Shown here one piece after another: positions 12,477-24,500 of a stretch of 64,000 nt of DNA; the first letter of the stretch is position 1, and the number at the start of each line of letters is the position of its first letter. This DNA is from Hanleya hanleyi. Lineage: Eukaryota > Mollusca > Polyplacophora > Lepidopleurida > Hanleyidae. The stretch is from the NCBI GenBank assembly GCA_036873755.1, contig JAVTVY010033662.1, positions 1 through 64,000 of the forward strand. The letters run 5' to 3'. The notes below the pieces were generated by a model. It ran no database searches, had not been told where the DNA came from, and worked only from the letters and a program-made list of their open reading frames with translations. Both the position numbers and the translations under genes were made by a program.

Positions 12477-12720
12477 AATCAGATAGTACATTGGATCGTT
12501 ATGCAAGAGGTGGGAAAACTTGACGACGTCTGGCGACTAAAAAGTAACCATATGACTCTACAGGAAAGCATACATCGGCACCTAACATTCATACCAGAGA
12601 ATACGGTGGATTCCCGGACGTAGTCTTAGTATCTCGGCCGCGCTGTTATTGCAGCTGTTCATGTGGAGACTATGAAGTATCCACACGGCTCCTAGCACCG
12701 GCTTAAGCGGAATTAGATAT
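12477..12720 (-). repeat. Penelope-type flank repeat
   Basis: Carries the family signature CCTAGCACCGGCTTAAGCGG (12692-12711) and upstream blocks shared with 13010-13215. It is inverted relative to the copy that follows the reverse transcriptase at 14861. Confidence 0.6.
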
Positions 12721-13009
12721 GCTGGCTCGGGAGCTGTGATGACAGATCAGCTCAAACAACTCATCTGATGTTAATGGATGAGCATCGTGGACGTCCGATG
12801 GAGTAAACGCCTCAACATGGGCCAAACCAGGTAAATGCAAGAATACCCAGAAAAACTAACCTGTAATGTCCGACGTCGTACGGCTTAAATTTCCCACCAA
12901 AACAATAAACCTACATATATTTGTCGAGAGACATGTACAGAGGGCGGGCCTCGGGGACTAACAGTCCAGCAGCGAATCCTACGATATACAGGTAATAAAT
13001 TGGGGCGAT

Positions 13010-13218
13010 ATGTAAGAGGTGGAAAAAATCGACATCTGGCGACTAAAAGCAACCATATGACTCTACAGGAAAGCATCTCTCGGCACGTAAAATTCATACC
13101 CGAGAATACGGTGGATTATCGGACGTAGTCTTAGTATCTCAGCCGCGCTTTTATTGCAGTGTCCATGTGGAGACTATGACATATTCACACGGGCACTAGC
13201 ATCGGCTTAAGCGGAAAT
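13010..13218 (-). repeat. Penelope-type flank repeat
   Basis: A second direct copy of the block at 12477-12720, with the signature at about 13186-13218 slightly changed. The same tandem pair exists in copy B (46440-46607 and 46880-47102). Confidence 0.6.
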
Positions 13219-13997
13219 AGTTACGCTAGCTCGGGAGCTGTGATGACAGATCAGCTCAAACAACTCATCTGACGTTAATGGATGAGCATCGTGGACGTCC
13301 GATTGAGCAAACGCCTCAACATGGGGTAAACCTGGTAAGAACATACCCACAGGATTGAACAGATAGCTTAGATAGTTTAGGCTGTAGTTTAGGACGGACG
13401 GAAAATACAGAATCAAGATGCCTCTTCCGCAGAGGAGCATATCTAAAGGCGGACTCAGTACGAGACATGAGATGCAATGTATATCAAACTCTTAATCGAT
13501 ATTATTACAGAAATTGTTGTTGATTGTCGTACGTGTAGAAATAAAATGATTGGTGATGCTTGAGGACAGACAACTACGCATCTCTTCTGATCATTGTTTG
13601 AAAAATAAATTGACCATCTGCCTAATAATTCATTTGAGAAAAGTTTGATCGACTTAAAAACAATTTGATTTGATCCTCACGAGCATCCTTCTTATACACC
13701 CAGTATTCTATCCCGGAAGCCACGTAAATTGACACCGTTACATACCTCAATGACAGCATTGAAATGGACTTGAACATACGCCTTCAATATCCAGTTACTT
13801 TCATATTGGTTTCTTTTCTGCCAGACCATCACCCTCCATCTCATTGTTGGGGGAGTATGGCCCTTTCGTGGATCTTGTGTCCAATGAATTGGTAGATCTC
13901 ACAAGATGCTCACCTTCTCTCTAATTTTAATTTGACCCATCTTGAAAAACTCAAAATGTCCTACTGAAGAACTTGATGCTAAAGGTCACATACCGTA

Positions 13998-14852
13998 CAG
14001 ACATGTATCCACATGGGATTTCTCGACTCTCTATACTACAATCCCTCATCAGGACCTTATTGTTCATTAATAGTATCTGTGTTCAAGAAAACTGATCGTA
14101 GATATATTAATGTCAGAAGCCATAAAGCATTCTTTAGCTCTACTACATACAAGAGATATCATTCATGGGATGTTTCTTTGTTGATAGAGTTGCATGAATT
14201 TCTCATTAATAATATCTATGTGAAATTTGGCAACACAATATATCAGCAGCATATAGGTATTCCAATGGGTACTAATTGTGCACCCCTGTTGGCTGACCTG
14301 TATCTGTTCTCTTATGAATATGACTATATGCAGGCGCTTTCAAAAACCGATCGATTCAAAACCCGTTCCTTCTCATTCACCAAACGCTATATAGACGATC
14401 TTCTCGCTGTGGATAACCGCTATATAAATGAGGCAGTGAAGGATATATATCCACCTTCACTGGATTTGAAGGAAACTACAGATAGCCCTGCAGGCACATC
14501 ATATTTAGATCTATATCTCTATAAAAATGAAGCGGGCATTCTCTCTCGTCGACTTTATGACAAAAGAGATGATTACAATTTCGACATCGTAAACTATCCC
14601 TTTCTGGACAGTAATATTCCAGTAGGACCTGCATATGGCGTATACATATCTCACTTAGTAGCATTTGCTAGATCCTGTGTTAAATGTGACGATTTTAATC
14701 AACGTCACAAAACACTGGTGCAGAAACTTAAAAAACAGGGCTATTCCACCAAGCGCCTACGCTCAAAGTTTCTCAAATTTGGCGATACATATCGCATGCT
14801 GATAACAAAATACGAACGTAGCGTGCAAGATCTATGGCGCTACGTTTCGTAA
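13998..14852 (+). pseudogene. Penelope-like reverse transcriptase, broken
   Basis: The main frame (14013-14852) encodes about 279 residues with reverse transcriptase motifs: GIPMGTNCAPLLADLYLFS near residue 88 and the catalytic KRYIDDLLAVDN near residue 127, followed by a thumb-like region ending LWRYVS. An upstream motif, FSTLYTTIPHQDLI, lies in another frame at about 14012-14055, so at least one frameshift splits the domain and the N-terminus is missing. No endonuclease follows. From family knowledge, the IPMGT...LLADL and YIDDLL pattern occurs in invertebrate Penelope-like or related reverse transcriptases; exact clade unknown. It sits in a block missing from copy B and is followed at 14861 by the inverted flank repeat. 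It is probably dead. Confidence 0.75.
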
Positions 14853-15255
14853 CTTGTGTCTAATTCCGCTTAACCCGGGGCTAGGGGCCGTATGAACCCA
14901 TGTACTTCAAGAACCTCATGGTATTCATATGAACAGTCACAATCAAAGCGTGACTGAGATACATCATTCTTTAGATGACGAGTTTACAACGAATGTTATA
15001 GATTAAGAATACTGATCAGCGATACGGATTTGATAGTTTTGGAACATCATGATGCCTTGCCGGCATCATTGAAAACTGTTGACCGCTTCTCTCTTGCAGG
15101 AAACAAGCCTATGTTTTTGTATACTATGATTGTCTTTTTGAATTTGGTGCTAATACTGTTATATGGAAAATGGAATAGGTCTTTGGATTATAGACGCGGA
15201 TCTTCTCTAATGGACGACGGCTGGATTACGAATGACGGACTAGACGCTTGTAATG
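14853..15255 (+). repeat. 3' flank of the Penelope-like element
   Basis: Starts with TAATTCCGCTTAACCC at about 14861, the reverse of the dispersed family signature. It shares 15108-15255 with 4300-4440. It is probably the terminal repeat of the element whose reverse transcriptase ends at 14852. Confidence 0.55.
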
Positions 15256-15304
15256 GTATTTCTCTTTTGTAGTCTGCTCCCATGATACCTATGTTGCTTT
15301 TCAC

Positions 15305-15375
15305 ATCTAGTCTTATTCGAGTGAATGTGTAAGTAGGATTTAACGTCATTTTCAACTATGTTTCAGTCATATCAC
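15305..15375 (+). repeat. SINE-like core fragment
   Basis: GAGTGAATGTGTAAGTAGGA followed by an AACGTCATTTTCAAC and TTTCAGTCATATCACGAC match the SINE-like family at 22422, 23244 and 28850. Its counterpart in copy B is 47905-47955. Confidence 0.45.
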
Positions 15376-15827
15376 GACAGTGCCTACATGTGCCTACAGT
15401 ATATTGTTGAGGACTTATGGACTTTTTTTTATAGATTCAAAATGAGCCTAAGATGTTAGGCTATGCATGGAGATCCCTCGTTGCTGATCAACTTGATCAG
15501 TGTCATATTCGGAGAAACCGACTTTTATTCCACCTCTTTGAATTCATATTAAACAACACATTAATGGGACAATGTTTTCATGGATTGCAGGGTATATAAC
15601 TTCACTTTCGAAGCAGCGATCTTGGTGCTTGCAGCATTCCGTTTCTCATGGCCGATCACTACATGTCCTAAATTAAGGGAGTGCTTCTGTTTCATTGTCT
15701 GTGTAGTCGTCTCACGAAATTAGAGACGAATAGAAAGCGGATGCCTGAGTGCACATTCAAGTATGTGTACCATTCTAGTGCCCCAAAACGTAGTCTCCCA
15801 CGTGATGATATACTGAGTAGATACGCC

Positions 15828-16620
15828 TTGCATCATCGCTTTGAAATATTTGCATCTGATACCGCTCAAGCCGTGCTTGGGTCAGTGTGGTCATGTCATT
15901 CAATATGTCAACATGAATAGCTATAATACGAGCGATCTTCACAGGAATCACTTTTGGTTCTTGTGATGTTTTTGAAATATGCAGTCTGTGGGGTCATATG
16001 ACTTCGTGTCAGTTCGCCCGCATCGTTTTCCACCGCCCTTTTAATGCTGCGTCTAATCGGCATTCACTGAACGCTGTTACATTGAAATACAGTAACTATT
16101 CTGAATTTGAAACGGTCACATCAAAATTGGGGCAAACATCCGCCAACTTGCATTTATCCAAGCAGTTTCTGGTTTGATTGAATTCATATTACGTCATTTA
16201 TGCTCTACAATACGAGTGAATACTGCTGCATCAACGGATCTCCTGACAAGGTGAGATGTTGCGGTCCTCAGAACTTTTTGTTTTGGCATGCTGGTGTTGT
16301 GAATGAAATAAAATCACCCTTATGCATCGCGATAATCTGATGTTACACTAACATTGTACAGCGACTTTTTTCTGGTTGTGAATCTATAACGCTATGATTC
16401 CGGAGTACTGACACGAAGTCATATGACCTCACAGACAAATAAACTGACTGCATATTTCAAAAACATCACAAATTCCAAAAGTGATCCTTCCGATGATTTG
16501 CATTCCAGCCACGCTTGTATTGTAGCTGTTCATGTGAACATATTGAATGGCATGACCACACGGCCCCTAGCACCGGCTTGAGCGGTATTAGATACAAATA
16601 TTTCAGAGCGATGATGTAAT
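15828..16620. repeat. Large inverted repeat (arms ~190-215 bp)
   Basis: The left arm (about 15828-16010) is the inverse of the right arm (about 16405-16620), with a spacer of about 400 bp. Arm landmarks are CATCATCGCTTTGAAATATT against AATATTTCAGAGCGATGATG, and TTTTTGAAATATGCAG against CTGCATATTTCAAAAA. Each arm carries the Penelope-type signature. A matching structure occurs in copy B at about 48400-49200. Confidence 0.7.
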
Positions 16621-17154
16621 AGCCCTATCAAATAATCTGTTGAAAAATGATGAATTATGTGACCACCAGATAGTCAAAAAAGCGGCCCAAACTAGGGAGT
16701 ATTTTTGAATGGAAGTTCGTATTTAGCACATATACCTGTGATGACCGACGTCGACCAACATGTTTACAAGTCACTAAATCTGTGTCAAAGTTCAACACGA
16801 TTATACCAGAACGCTGCAGTGTTAATGTGATACAGATGTTTCAACTCAGATTCAGTCTAGGAAGGATAGGCTATCTGTCGTGATACATTTACGTTTGTTG
16901 CCAAATGAAATAGGGTGTTAAATTACGCTAAAAATTGGTTCTCCTTTCATTTAATAGTATCCCTCAGTGAAACAGTCGTTTGTTTTGAGAGCCATAAATT
17001 CTCCTCATAGTAGTGTCCAAAGCCAGCAGCCTAAAATCAAAATAGTCACTACAGCCACTCTTGGCAAAAATGTGGAAGCTACACTAGTAACTGCATAGCC
17101 TGTCCTCTGGATTAAAAGTCAGATCTCCGGACATCCATCATCTTTAACGAGATC

Positions 17155-17370
17155 ATCAAATGGTTTAATGATATCAGCAAATACAACATTTGTTGATATC
17201 ATCAAATGATTTGGTGTTATATTCAAATGATTTAATGACATCACTAAAATGATTTGCTGGTATCGGGAAATCGACGTTTTAGATGATATCATCAAATTGT
17301 TTGGTGATATCAGCGAATCGTTTGATGACATCAGCAAATCGCTTATAGTGACATCATCAGATCATTTGAA
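17155..17370 (+). repeat. Degenerate GATATCA-rich short tandem repeat
   Basis: Units of roughly 25-30 bp built on GATATCATCAAATGATTTGG recur with variation. In copy B the gypsy element inserted in this repeat at TTAT, splitting it into 49735-49804 and 61089-61245. Confidence 0.75.
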
Positions 17371-17431
17371 GATTATGTTGATACTGAATAAAAAGTAAAA
17401 CGGTGTGCCATACGAACGCATGATTGCAAAT

Positions 17432-18180
17432 TTAAAGTGATCGTCAACCCTCAAGTAAAGTTTCCATCAAATGAAAGACCATTGCAAACAGTGTGGTAAA
17501 ATATTTATTACACAGAGTAAACTGCAAATAAAGCATGGTATTCTATGGAGGTCTGCTGCGATCATATCTAGGTCCGGTGACGTCACACTGCCTGAATACA
17601 TATATTTCAAACTTTGTATGCACTTTCCAATGCTTGATTCAAGCTTAAGGTGTGTATATGGAGGTCTGCTGCGATCATATCTAGGTCCGGTGACGTCACA
17701 CTGCCTGAATACATATATTTCAAACTTTGTATGCACTTTCCAATGCTTGATTCAAGCTTAAGGTGTGTATACTTTGAGTTTCAACACAGACTCACTGTTC
17801 CAATATGCATGTTTCACCAAAATCTGGGAGATGGTAACTCGTAAGGGTCAAATCAATTTGAATCTTGCATTTAATATCCCCGATTTTGGTGAAACATGCA
17901 CATTGGAGCAGTGAGTCTGTTGAAACTCAAAGTATACACACCTTAAACTTGAATCAATCATTGGCAAGTGCATACACAGTTTGAAATATATGTATTAAGA
18001 CAGTGTGACGTCACCGTACCTAGATATGATTGCAGCAGACCACCATAGAATACCATGCTTTATTTACAGTTTACTCTGTGTAATAAAATCGTAAAAAGTT
18101 ACAATAAATATTTTCCGACACAGTTCGTAATGGCCTTTGATTTGATGGAAACTATACTTGAGGGTTTACGATCACTTTAA
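17432..18180. mobile_element. Foldback MITE, TTAA-bounded, copy A
   Basis: The ends are TTAAAGTGATCG and CGATCACTTTAA. The two arms (about 17432-17830 and 17874-18180) are inverted copies around a short loop. A 113-bp block within the left arm is tandemly duplicated (about 17546-17771); copy B (61304-61939) has it once, which accounts exactly for the length difference of 749 against 636 bp. No protein is encoded. Confidence 0.85.
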
Positions 18181-18315
18181 CTATGTGTGCCATTTTGGTG
18201 CCCACAAAGGTAATCTCCCGCGTGATGATGTAGTGAGTATATTGGCCTTGCCTAGACCTGTTTTTTTTAAGTTTTTTGAACGAAATCCGACAGATCAAAG
18301 AATAGACACCTGCTG

Positions 18316-18663
18316 ATGTTTAATATTTTCTCGATCAGCATCAGAACGATCATTGTGTTGAAGAATGAAAAGGAAAACCTCGAAGGAAAATCGCAAAAAA
18401 CGAGAAAACCAATGTTTGATACGCGAAGCCAAAACAATTTGTATTCCGATGCGACTAAACGTCATACAAACTGGAATCGCGGTGATCACGAAAAACAATT
18501 TCGCGAGGAAACAATAATTCCAGGAAGACCACCTGAACTGGAGGGAAGGAGAAAAGAAAGGACAATCAGCGGACCGAGAACCAAATTGGAAGGGGTACAC
18601 TTCGACCTTCTGCGCTCCAGAAAGGGTTCAACAAAGTCTGTTTCGCCGCTCCGACAATCGTAA
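18316..18663 (+). other. Open frame shared with copy B, uncertain coding
   Basis: A 115-codon frame is partly kept in the related sequence at 63230-63500, but the copies differ by indels that change frame, and the 5' parts are unrelated. The protein is basic and low in recognisable structure. I do not recognise it and consider coding unlikely. Confidence 0.2.
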
Positions 18664-19140
18664 ACAAGAAGACGATCGTATATCATGCTTGTGTGATCAG
18701 TCTAATACAAGTAGATTAGTGAGAAGAAATATTCAGAACAGACAAAATGTGGGATAGCAAAAGCGTCATTTGGACTATAATCTCTATTGATACAATACGA
18801 ATATCTTCTATTCGAATTGACTCGCAATTCGTTTAGTGCGGGTATACAGTACAGGTATTAAATGTTAACGAATCACAAAACTATATATACATTTGAACAC
18901 GAAGAGAGACTTGAAGGATTCTAGGAGAATTAACAATAATTCATAAAATACCGACAAACAGATCGACGAATGGCATTATGTTTATAAGGGTGCTTGCCCC
19001 TTCAGCTTTTATGTAACGTTCAGGCATGTTTGAACTATTGTGTTAGTAACATGATTGGGTATCTCCTGTCAACCTCTAACATAAATATAAGCTCGCTTGA
19101 AATTGTATTTGTATTCTCACTTAAGAACATCGAACGATGT

Positions 19141-20250
19141 GAAAGTGCACATTAAAAACTAGAGCCGTAGGCACTGAAACGGGGCTATTTAAATGTAAAA
19201 TAGGCTGTTGGAATAATTCCAATAACTCTTTGATGTTCAGTCCCATGGCGAAGAGCCATACAATTTGCATTCTCACACATTGCTTTCAACAAGGATCTCT
19301 AGTGAATTAGTGTAACTGTACACATATATATTTAAAAAAATAACTTGTGACCGATGGGACAGACATTTATTATGAAACCAACCTGATGAAATGATAAATA
19401 ATGTCCACTCTGCATGTTACCAATATTTGCTAAATATTTTACTTTTTCAGATTATAGAAAGCATATCCTTCAGCAGTAAATGACAAAATATGAGTATTGA
19501 GATACAATGTAAAATCCTCATGGTTAGATGGACTGGAGCTATGCTGGCATGCATCCTCTCATGGCATCATATTATAAACATGTACCTTCTCCTGCCAGTA
19601 CACCCCTAGTTTGGAAGGTTACAAATTCTGGCAATGGTTGTTATATTATGCAGACTTGTACATGTAGATCATGATGACTTGGAGTTTGACCCTATCAATT
19701 GACCCTATCAGCTAAGTGAACCAAGCCACTGACCTAGGTCATGCATGTGTCTGTGCTCTAAATGGTATAGAGGGTCTGGTGGAGGGGATGTTTGTGTATA
19801 AATCTCCAAGTTACATAGCCAGAATACATTTTCTGCAAGAATGGAAGCCTAGCAAATTAGAATTTCTTGCCAACATGGCAAACATATGATAAGTCTGCCT
19901 CAAACTATTTTCTTCTGTATATATTAAGTGCACTAAATAAAGTTTTTATTAGGTCAGCGATTTATGACATCCTTTCAGGAAAACTCTCTAATTCAACCTC
20001 TGAATAATATCCATTTTGTATTCATGCTCTAAAACAGAAAATGACATATGAACATATATAAGAATAGTAGAAAATATTTAACTTCACCAATACGGACCAA
20101 GTAAAACAAAATCTAGCAAAAATAGTTGACCAAACTATCTGCAGTAGCTGAATAACTTGAAGACTCTTTTCTTCTGCTCTTCCTCTCAAAGCCTAAAGCG
20201 GTTAAATAAACAAGCAGTCACCCTGGCAACCGTACCATCTGTGCTCGCTT
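19141..20250. other. AT-rich region, no gene seen
   Basis: No coding family or clear repeat. Minus-strand AATAAA signals occur near 19945 and 19359, downstream of the tetraspan gene, but neither can be tied to it. Confidence 0.4.
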
Positions 20251-20255
20251 TAAGA

Positions 20256-20540
20256 CAGGACCATTAGTCCATACGGGTCTAAATCGCCCCGTAAAAAGGT
20301 GATAACTATCACCCCTATAATATGTGATAAGTTAGAGCCATCACCCTTTTTATGATCACCTTTAAAAGTGATGGTCATCACCTCTGAAGAGTGGTATTAA
20401 AGCAACGAATTTAGGTCATTACCTTTCAAGGGTGGTAAGGCAAAATCACCATTTAAGGTGATGACTCTAACAGATCACCTTTTAAAGGTGATGGCCAGGT
20501 ATGATCACCATTAAAGGGTGATGGGCCATCACCATTTCTC
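20256..20540. repeat. Palindromic GATCACC/GGTGATG array with a conserved header
   Basis: A header (AGACAGGACCATTAG then TACGGGTCTAAATCGCCCCG, 20256-20293) is followed by about ten short inverted units such as GATCACCTTTTAAAGGTGAT. A related header occurs at 26776-26825, followed by a different repeat (CCCCTAATAA). No coding capacity. Confidence 0.65.
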
Positions 20541-21423
20541 TATACTATGTTATTAGTTAAACATAAATGTTGCATGAATGTGTGTTATGAATATATATCA
20601 AAATGAATAAAATAATATAAAAAGAGATTACTCAACTCAATTGGGAATACAAAGTTATGTCCCTCAATTAACAGCACCTGCATTAAGCAATGGGAATTAT
20701 CTAGATAACCGACATGAGACTGAGACATCAATCGAACTACTTACATGTAAGATTCCATTTTAACATAAAAAATGCATGTTAACAAACAAAGCTCTGATTG
20801 ATACAAACAAAACCATGCATGCAAATCTCCTCCCTTTATCATATTCTATTATCATGGCATGGAGCTAAAAAAATAAGCTATCGTTTTAAAGTAGTAAATG
20901 TTTGTCTGTAGAAACTTGTCCCTAGGAACACCCTGTGCTTACATCCATTAAAAATATACAGTCATATATGATGTACATACATACATTTTAATAAACCGCT
21001 GTATCCGAGCCTCAAATGCATACATATGTACACATAAAACATCCTCTTCTGCTCTTTAGGCTACAAGACCCGTTGCAGATCAATATGTCACAACTGTGTT
21101 GGCTGCGATCATGACGTGCATCGGCGTCTGGCAATACTTTTACGTTTTCAGGTTTTCTGTCGAGACCAGACTTAAAAAGGTTTAGTTCACTGATGATGCT
21201 GAGTTGTCTGATTCCGGCAACGTATTCCATATGTCACACACGCGATGACTGAGAAATTACGGTCTCACTTCTCTGTATTCCCTGTATTTAATTATTTTGT
21301 TGTTGTGAGCACGTGTTCTGGGGTCGAACTCCAGATGATTTTTCTATCATGTACATGTTCAGATGGGGTGTTCCTATTGGTTACAATGCATTTCCATATC
21401 GTTGATCTTTGGGTTGTACTTAT

Positions 21424-21569
21424 TCAAATCCTAAGCTGAGGAATGATCAACCCTGCGAGAACGGAACACAAAAGGAAAAAGGCCGTTCCAACCCAACAGA
21501 GGTAGAATGCCCAAGCGAACCCGCCAGATTTATCCGCATAGATAGCGAGTCCGATACCGTTGAATATCA
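21424..21569 (-). CDS. Tetraspan gene exon 4 (terminal)
   Basis: 146 nt after TTCATTCCAG; encodes the rest of TM3, the loop DKSGGFAWAFYLCW, TM4 and a five-residue tail before TGA at 21426-21424. Confidence 0.75.
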
Positions 21570-24500
21570 CTGGAATGAAATAAATACATTTTAGGATTTC
21601 AAGAGGTACCATAAGCCAATTTCATCCAAACTAGCGTGTCTTGGATGCTGAATAATGTTAGCATGGTTATGAGAAATGATTCTTTGTAGCATTACAAATA
21701 ATCGTTGTTGCGAGAATTAACTTCATGCGTTAGAATAACGACTTCGAACGCTAGAATGAGGTTCTTGAAGAATATTCAAAAACTGCAAAGACAGGCAGGT
21801 CTTGAATGTATGTACTTGCATTTCGCATTATATTTTCATTTGGAGCGGGGGTGGGTGTGGGAGTGGGGGTAGAATATTTACCTGTTTCAATATATACTAT
21901 TACAGCAGAATACATTTGCTGGGAATATGGGAACGTCCAACAAAATGCTCTGGAATTAAACATGCAAGGCATTTGAAGAAAATTCATATGATGGTAAAAC
22001 TAGAGAGTACATGTATAAGAGTAGTGATACCCCTTTCAAGCATAATATTATACCATTACTTACCCGAACCAACACACGCTAGCACAATTAAGATAGCGAC
22101 TCTCTTTAGCTTATATCGGGATGTGAGCATGGGCACCTGCTACTAGCGATGTCAGGAAACCCAGCGTCATCATAGCCCTGATGGTCCGGAGCCATACTAA
22201 AAATATATAAGGAAAATATGGGAGAGGAAGCGTCATTATTTTGATCAAGGTTATGGCGAAGATGGATCGGATGAAATGGCTAAGCAGGATTACCACGGAA
22301 CGGAAGATGAAAGATGATGTTATTCATATTCAATCAACGCCAAAATACATACAATATTGACTATGGAGAAACTATTGAAGTCTCGACTAGAGAAAGAGCT
22401 TATTCATGTGAGGTAATGTGGGAGTGAGTGAGTGAGAGAGTGAATAGAATTTAATGTCGCTTTCAACAATATTTCAGCTATATCACCACGAACTAACTAA
22501 GCACCACCCAGGGGTAACGTGAGATAGTGATATATCGAAAAATGTGGACGACAATATAATCTTAAGAATGGATAAATTAAATTAATCATAATAATATACA
22601 TTATAGTAAATACATGTATTTATATATAGCCCCTTAATTATATACAGACAGAAAGTATTTATACATTCACTCACTCATCCTCAACCTCACTCACCGCAGC
22701 TCACTTATTCTCACATGTGATGTTTGGACATTATGGGGTTATGATTCGTATGATGGGCAATAAAATAACATATAATCAACTGAGCAATGAAACATGAATT
22801 ATAATGTGTCCCAAGTCTTCTCTCTATATTATCATTGCCGGAATTGCTATCATAAATTCCTCCTATATTCATATCTCCTAGTTATGGTAATATGTTATAT
22901 TTTCAAGTTGCGTTGAATAAACGATCGGTTTGATGACGTCACTGTTGTCAATGGTAACGTCCGGTATACGTCCATCCTCGATAAAACCAGGAGAATTTCT
23001 ATGATAGATACCACTGGTACGCTTGGGCACTGTATCTTGTTCAGCTGTAAAGCAACATCCTGCATATATTGACCAATCATATCACTTGTATACCGCGACC
23101 ATGACGACAGTGATGAGCTTCGAAAACACCATAGCTTGTGGGATATACCGGGTGGCAGATGAACACGCACATTTTCAACAACCATGAACATTAATAAATA
23201 TAAAAGAAACATAGTTTAAAACAAAATCTATTTGAAGAAAAAAAGTGAGTGAGTGAATATAATTTAACGTCGCTTTCAACAACATTTCAGCTGTATCACG
23301 ACGAACCAACTAAGCAACGCCCAGTTCAGTTGTGTTCCTGCTACTCCAAAGAAGAAATTATTGAAGCAGCATGGAACCAGACACCCTCCATCCACCCTAT
23401 AAAACACTGAGGATAGCGCACAAGACACAGACAGGACGCTTACATGGTGCAATAAAGACAAGTGATATTACAGTGTATCAAGTTCCTGTTGCTTCTCAGC
23501 AAAATGGAGTGAAGCAACAGGAACCTGAACCCATCCAAGAAAAAAATAAAACAATTCATCTACCATCAAACATCCCACAAGCCAGGCAAATGTAGCAAAC
23601 ACTGAAACTTTAAAGGCGGTCCGCGATGTCAGTGTATCCGACCTCACCTTCCCACTGAAGGACTTGAATTGGGTGAAATAACGGACGGACTTGTATGAAA
23701 TTTCACTGATCTATCCATTAATATTGGATTGAATATTTTACATTCGGTATCAGCGAATAGCTTAGCACAAAAAATAAAACCCTAACGTATTTTACCATCA
23801 GCGCAGTTTTTCTAAGTCACATAACTGGAATGTGGGAGGAACGCGGTCTGCCATGCAAGATGGTCAAGGGTTCACCTTTGGCTCACAAATAGAAACATTG
23901 ACGTTGTGAAGATGGTATCCCACAGGAAATGTCACATATCAGTAACCGATACCGACCGTGAGATATAGTACATTTTCAGTTTAAATGACGCGTTTTCGGT
24001 GTGAAAGGAAAGATTGTCCGGTAGAAATAAATGTCCGAGTACTATTTTTAACCCACTAAGACATGTTTTCCTTAGTGGCAACTCAGGTAGGACATATTTT
24101 CCTAAGGAGACACATTTGGAAAGGGGACATTGTTTCCTGGAACATTTATTCCTCTCACGTGCACCGGTTTGGACCAAATAACCTAGTTTCGTGACCCTGG
24201 GTGAAAGAGTGAAATGAAATGGAATTCCCGATGTTAAAATATAGGAGAAAGTGGTCTCTACGGACTTCTGATACTACTATCGTGGAGTTGCTGTTCCAGT
24301 GTTCACAGCTTAAAAAAAATCGCAGCTTATAACACGGATGTGGTTAGAGAATACAGTGCATTCAAGTGTACCACTCAGTATTGTCTGGGGCAATATGCCG
24401 AGAATAATACCGAGAAAGAACTGCAAGACAGAACAATTAACAAAAATAAAAGAAATGCATGACGCAAAGAATGTCGAGAATGCCACATACCTACTTTTGT

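Larger units (their letters stand above)
9304..19140 (+). repeat. Large duplicated segment, copy A
   Basis: This ~9.8-kb stretch is repeated in the same orientation at 37117-63990. Aligned blocks: A 9304-10113 with B 37117-38118; A 10114-12430 with B 42623-44976; A 12425-13930 with B 46390-47830; A 15255-17220 with B 47845-49804; A 17221-18343 with B 61089-62110; A 18350-19140 with B 63178-63990. Copy A lacks the three large insertions of copy B and so provides empty sites. It has its own extra 1.3-kb block (13931-15248) with the reverse transcriptase. Terminal repeats were not found, so a segmental duplication is more likely than a single transposon. Confidence 0.85.

Noticed and set aside
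12600..13100. Hammerhead ribozyme in the Penelope-type flank repeat
   Set aside because: Such elements often carry one, but I could not find the CTGANGA and GAAA core in the right order; a covariance search would decide.
21301..21345. tRNA-like TTCTGGGGTCGAACTCCAG hairpin
   Set aside because: No cloverleaf can be built around it.
22895..23212. Minus-strand 105-residue frame in intron 1
   Set aside because: No splice sites or family match were seen; no transmembrane pattern fitting the tetraspan gene.
23371..23595. Plus-strand 74-residue frame
   Set aside because: Begins just beyond a SINE-like fragment, with no recognisable domain.
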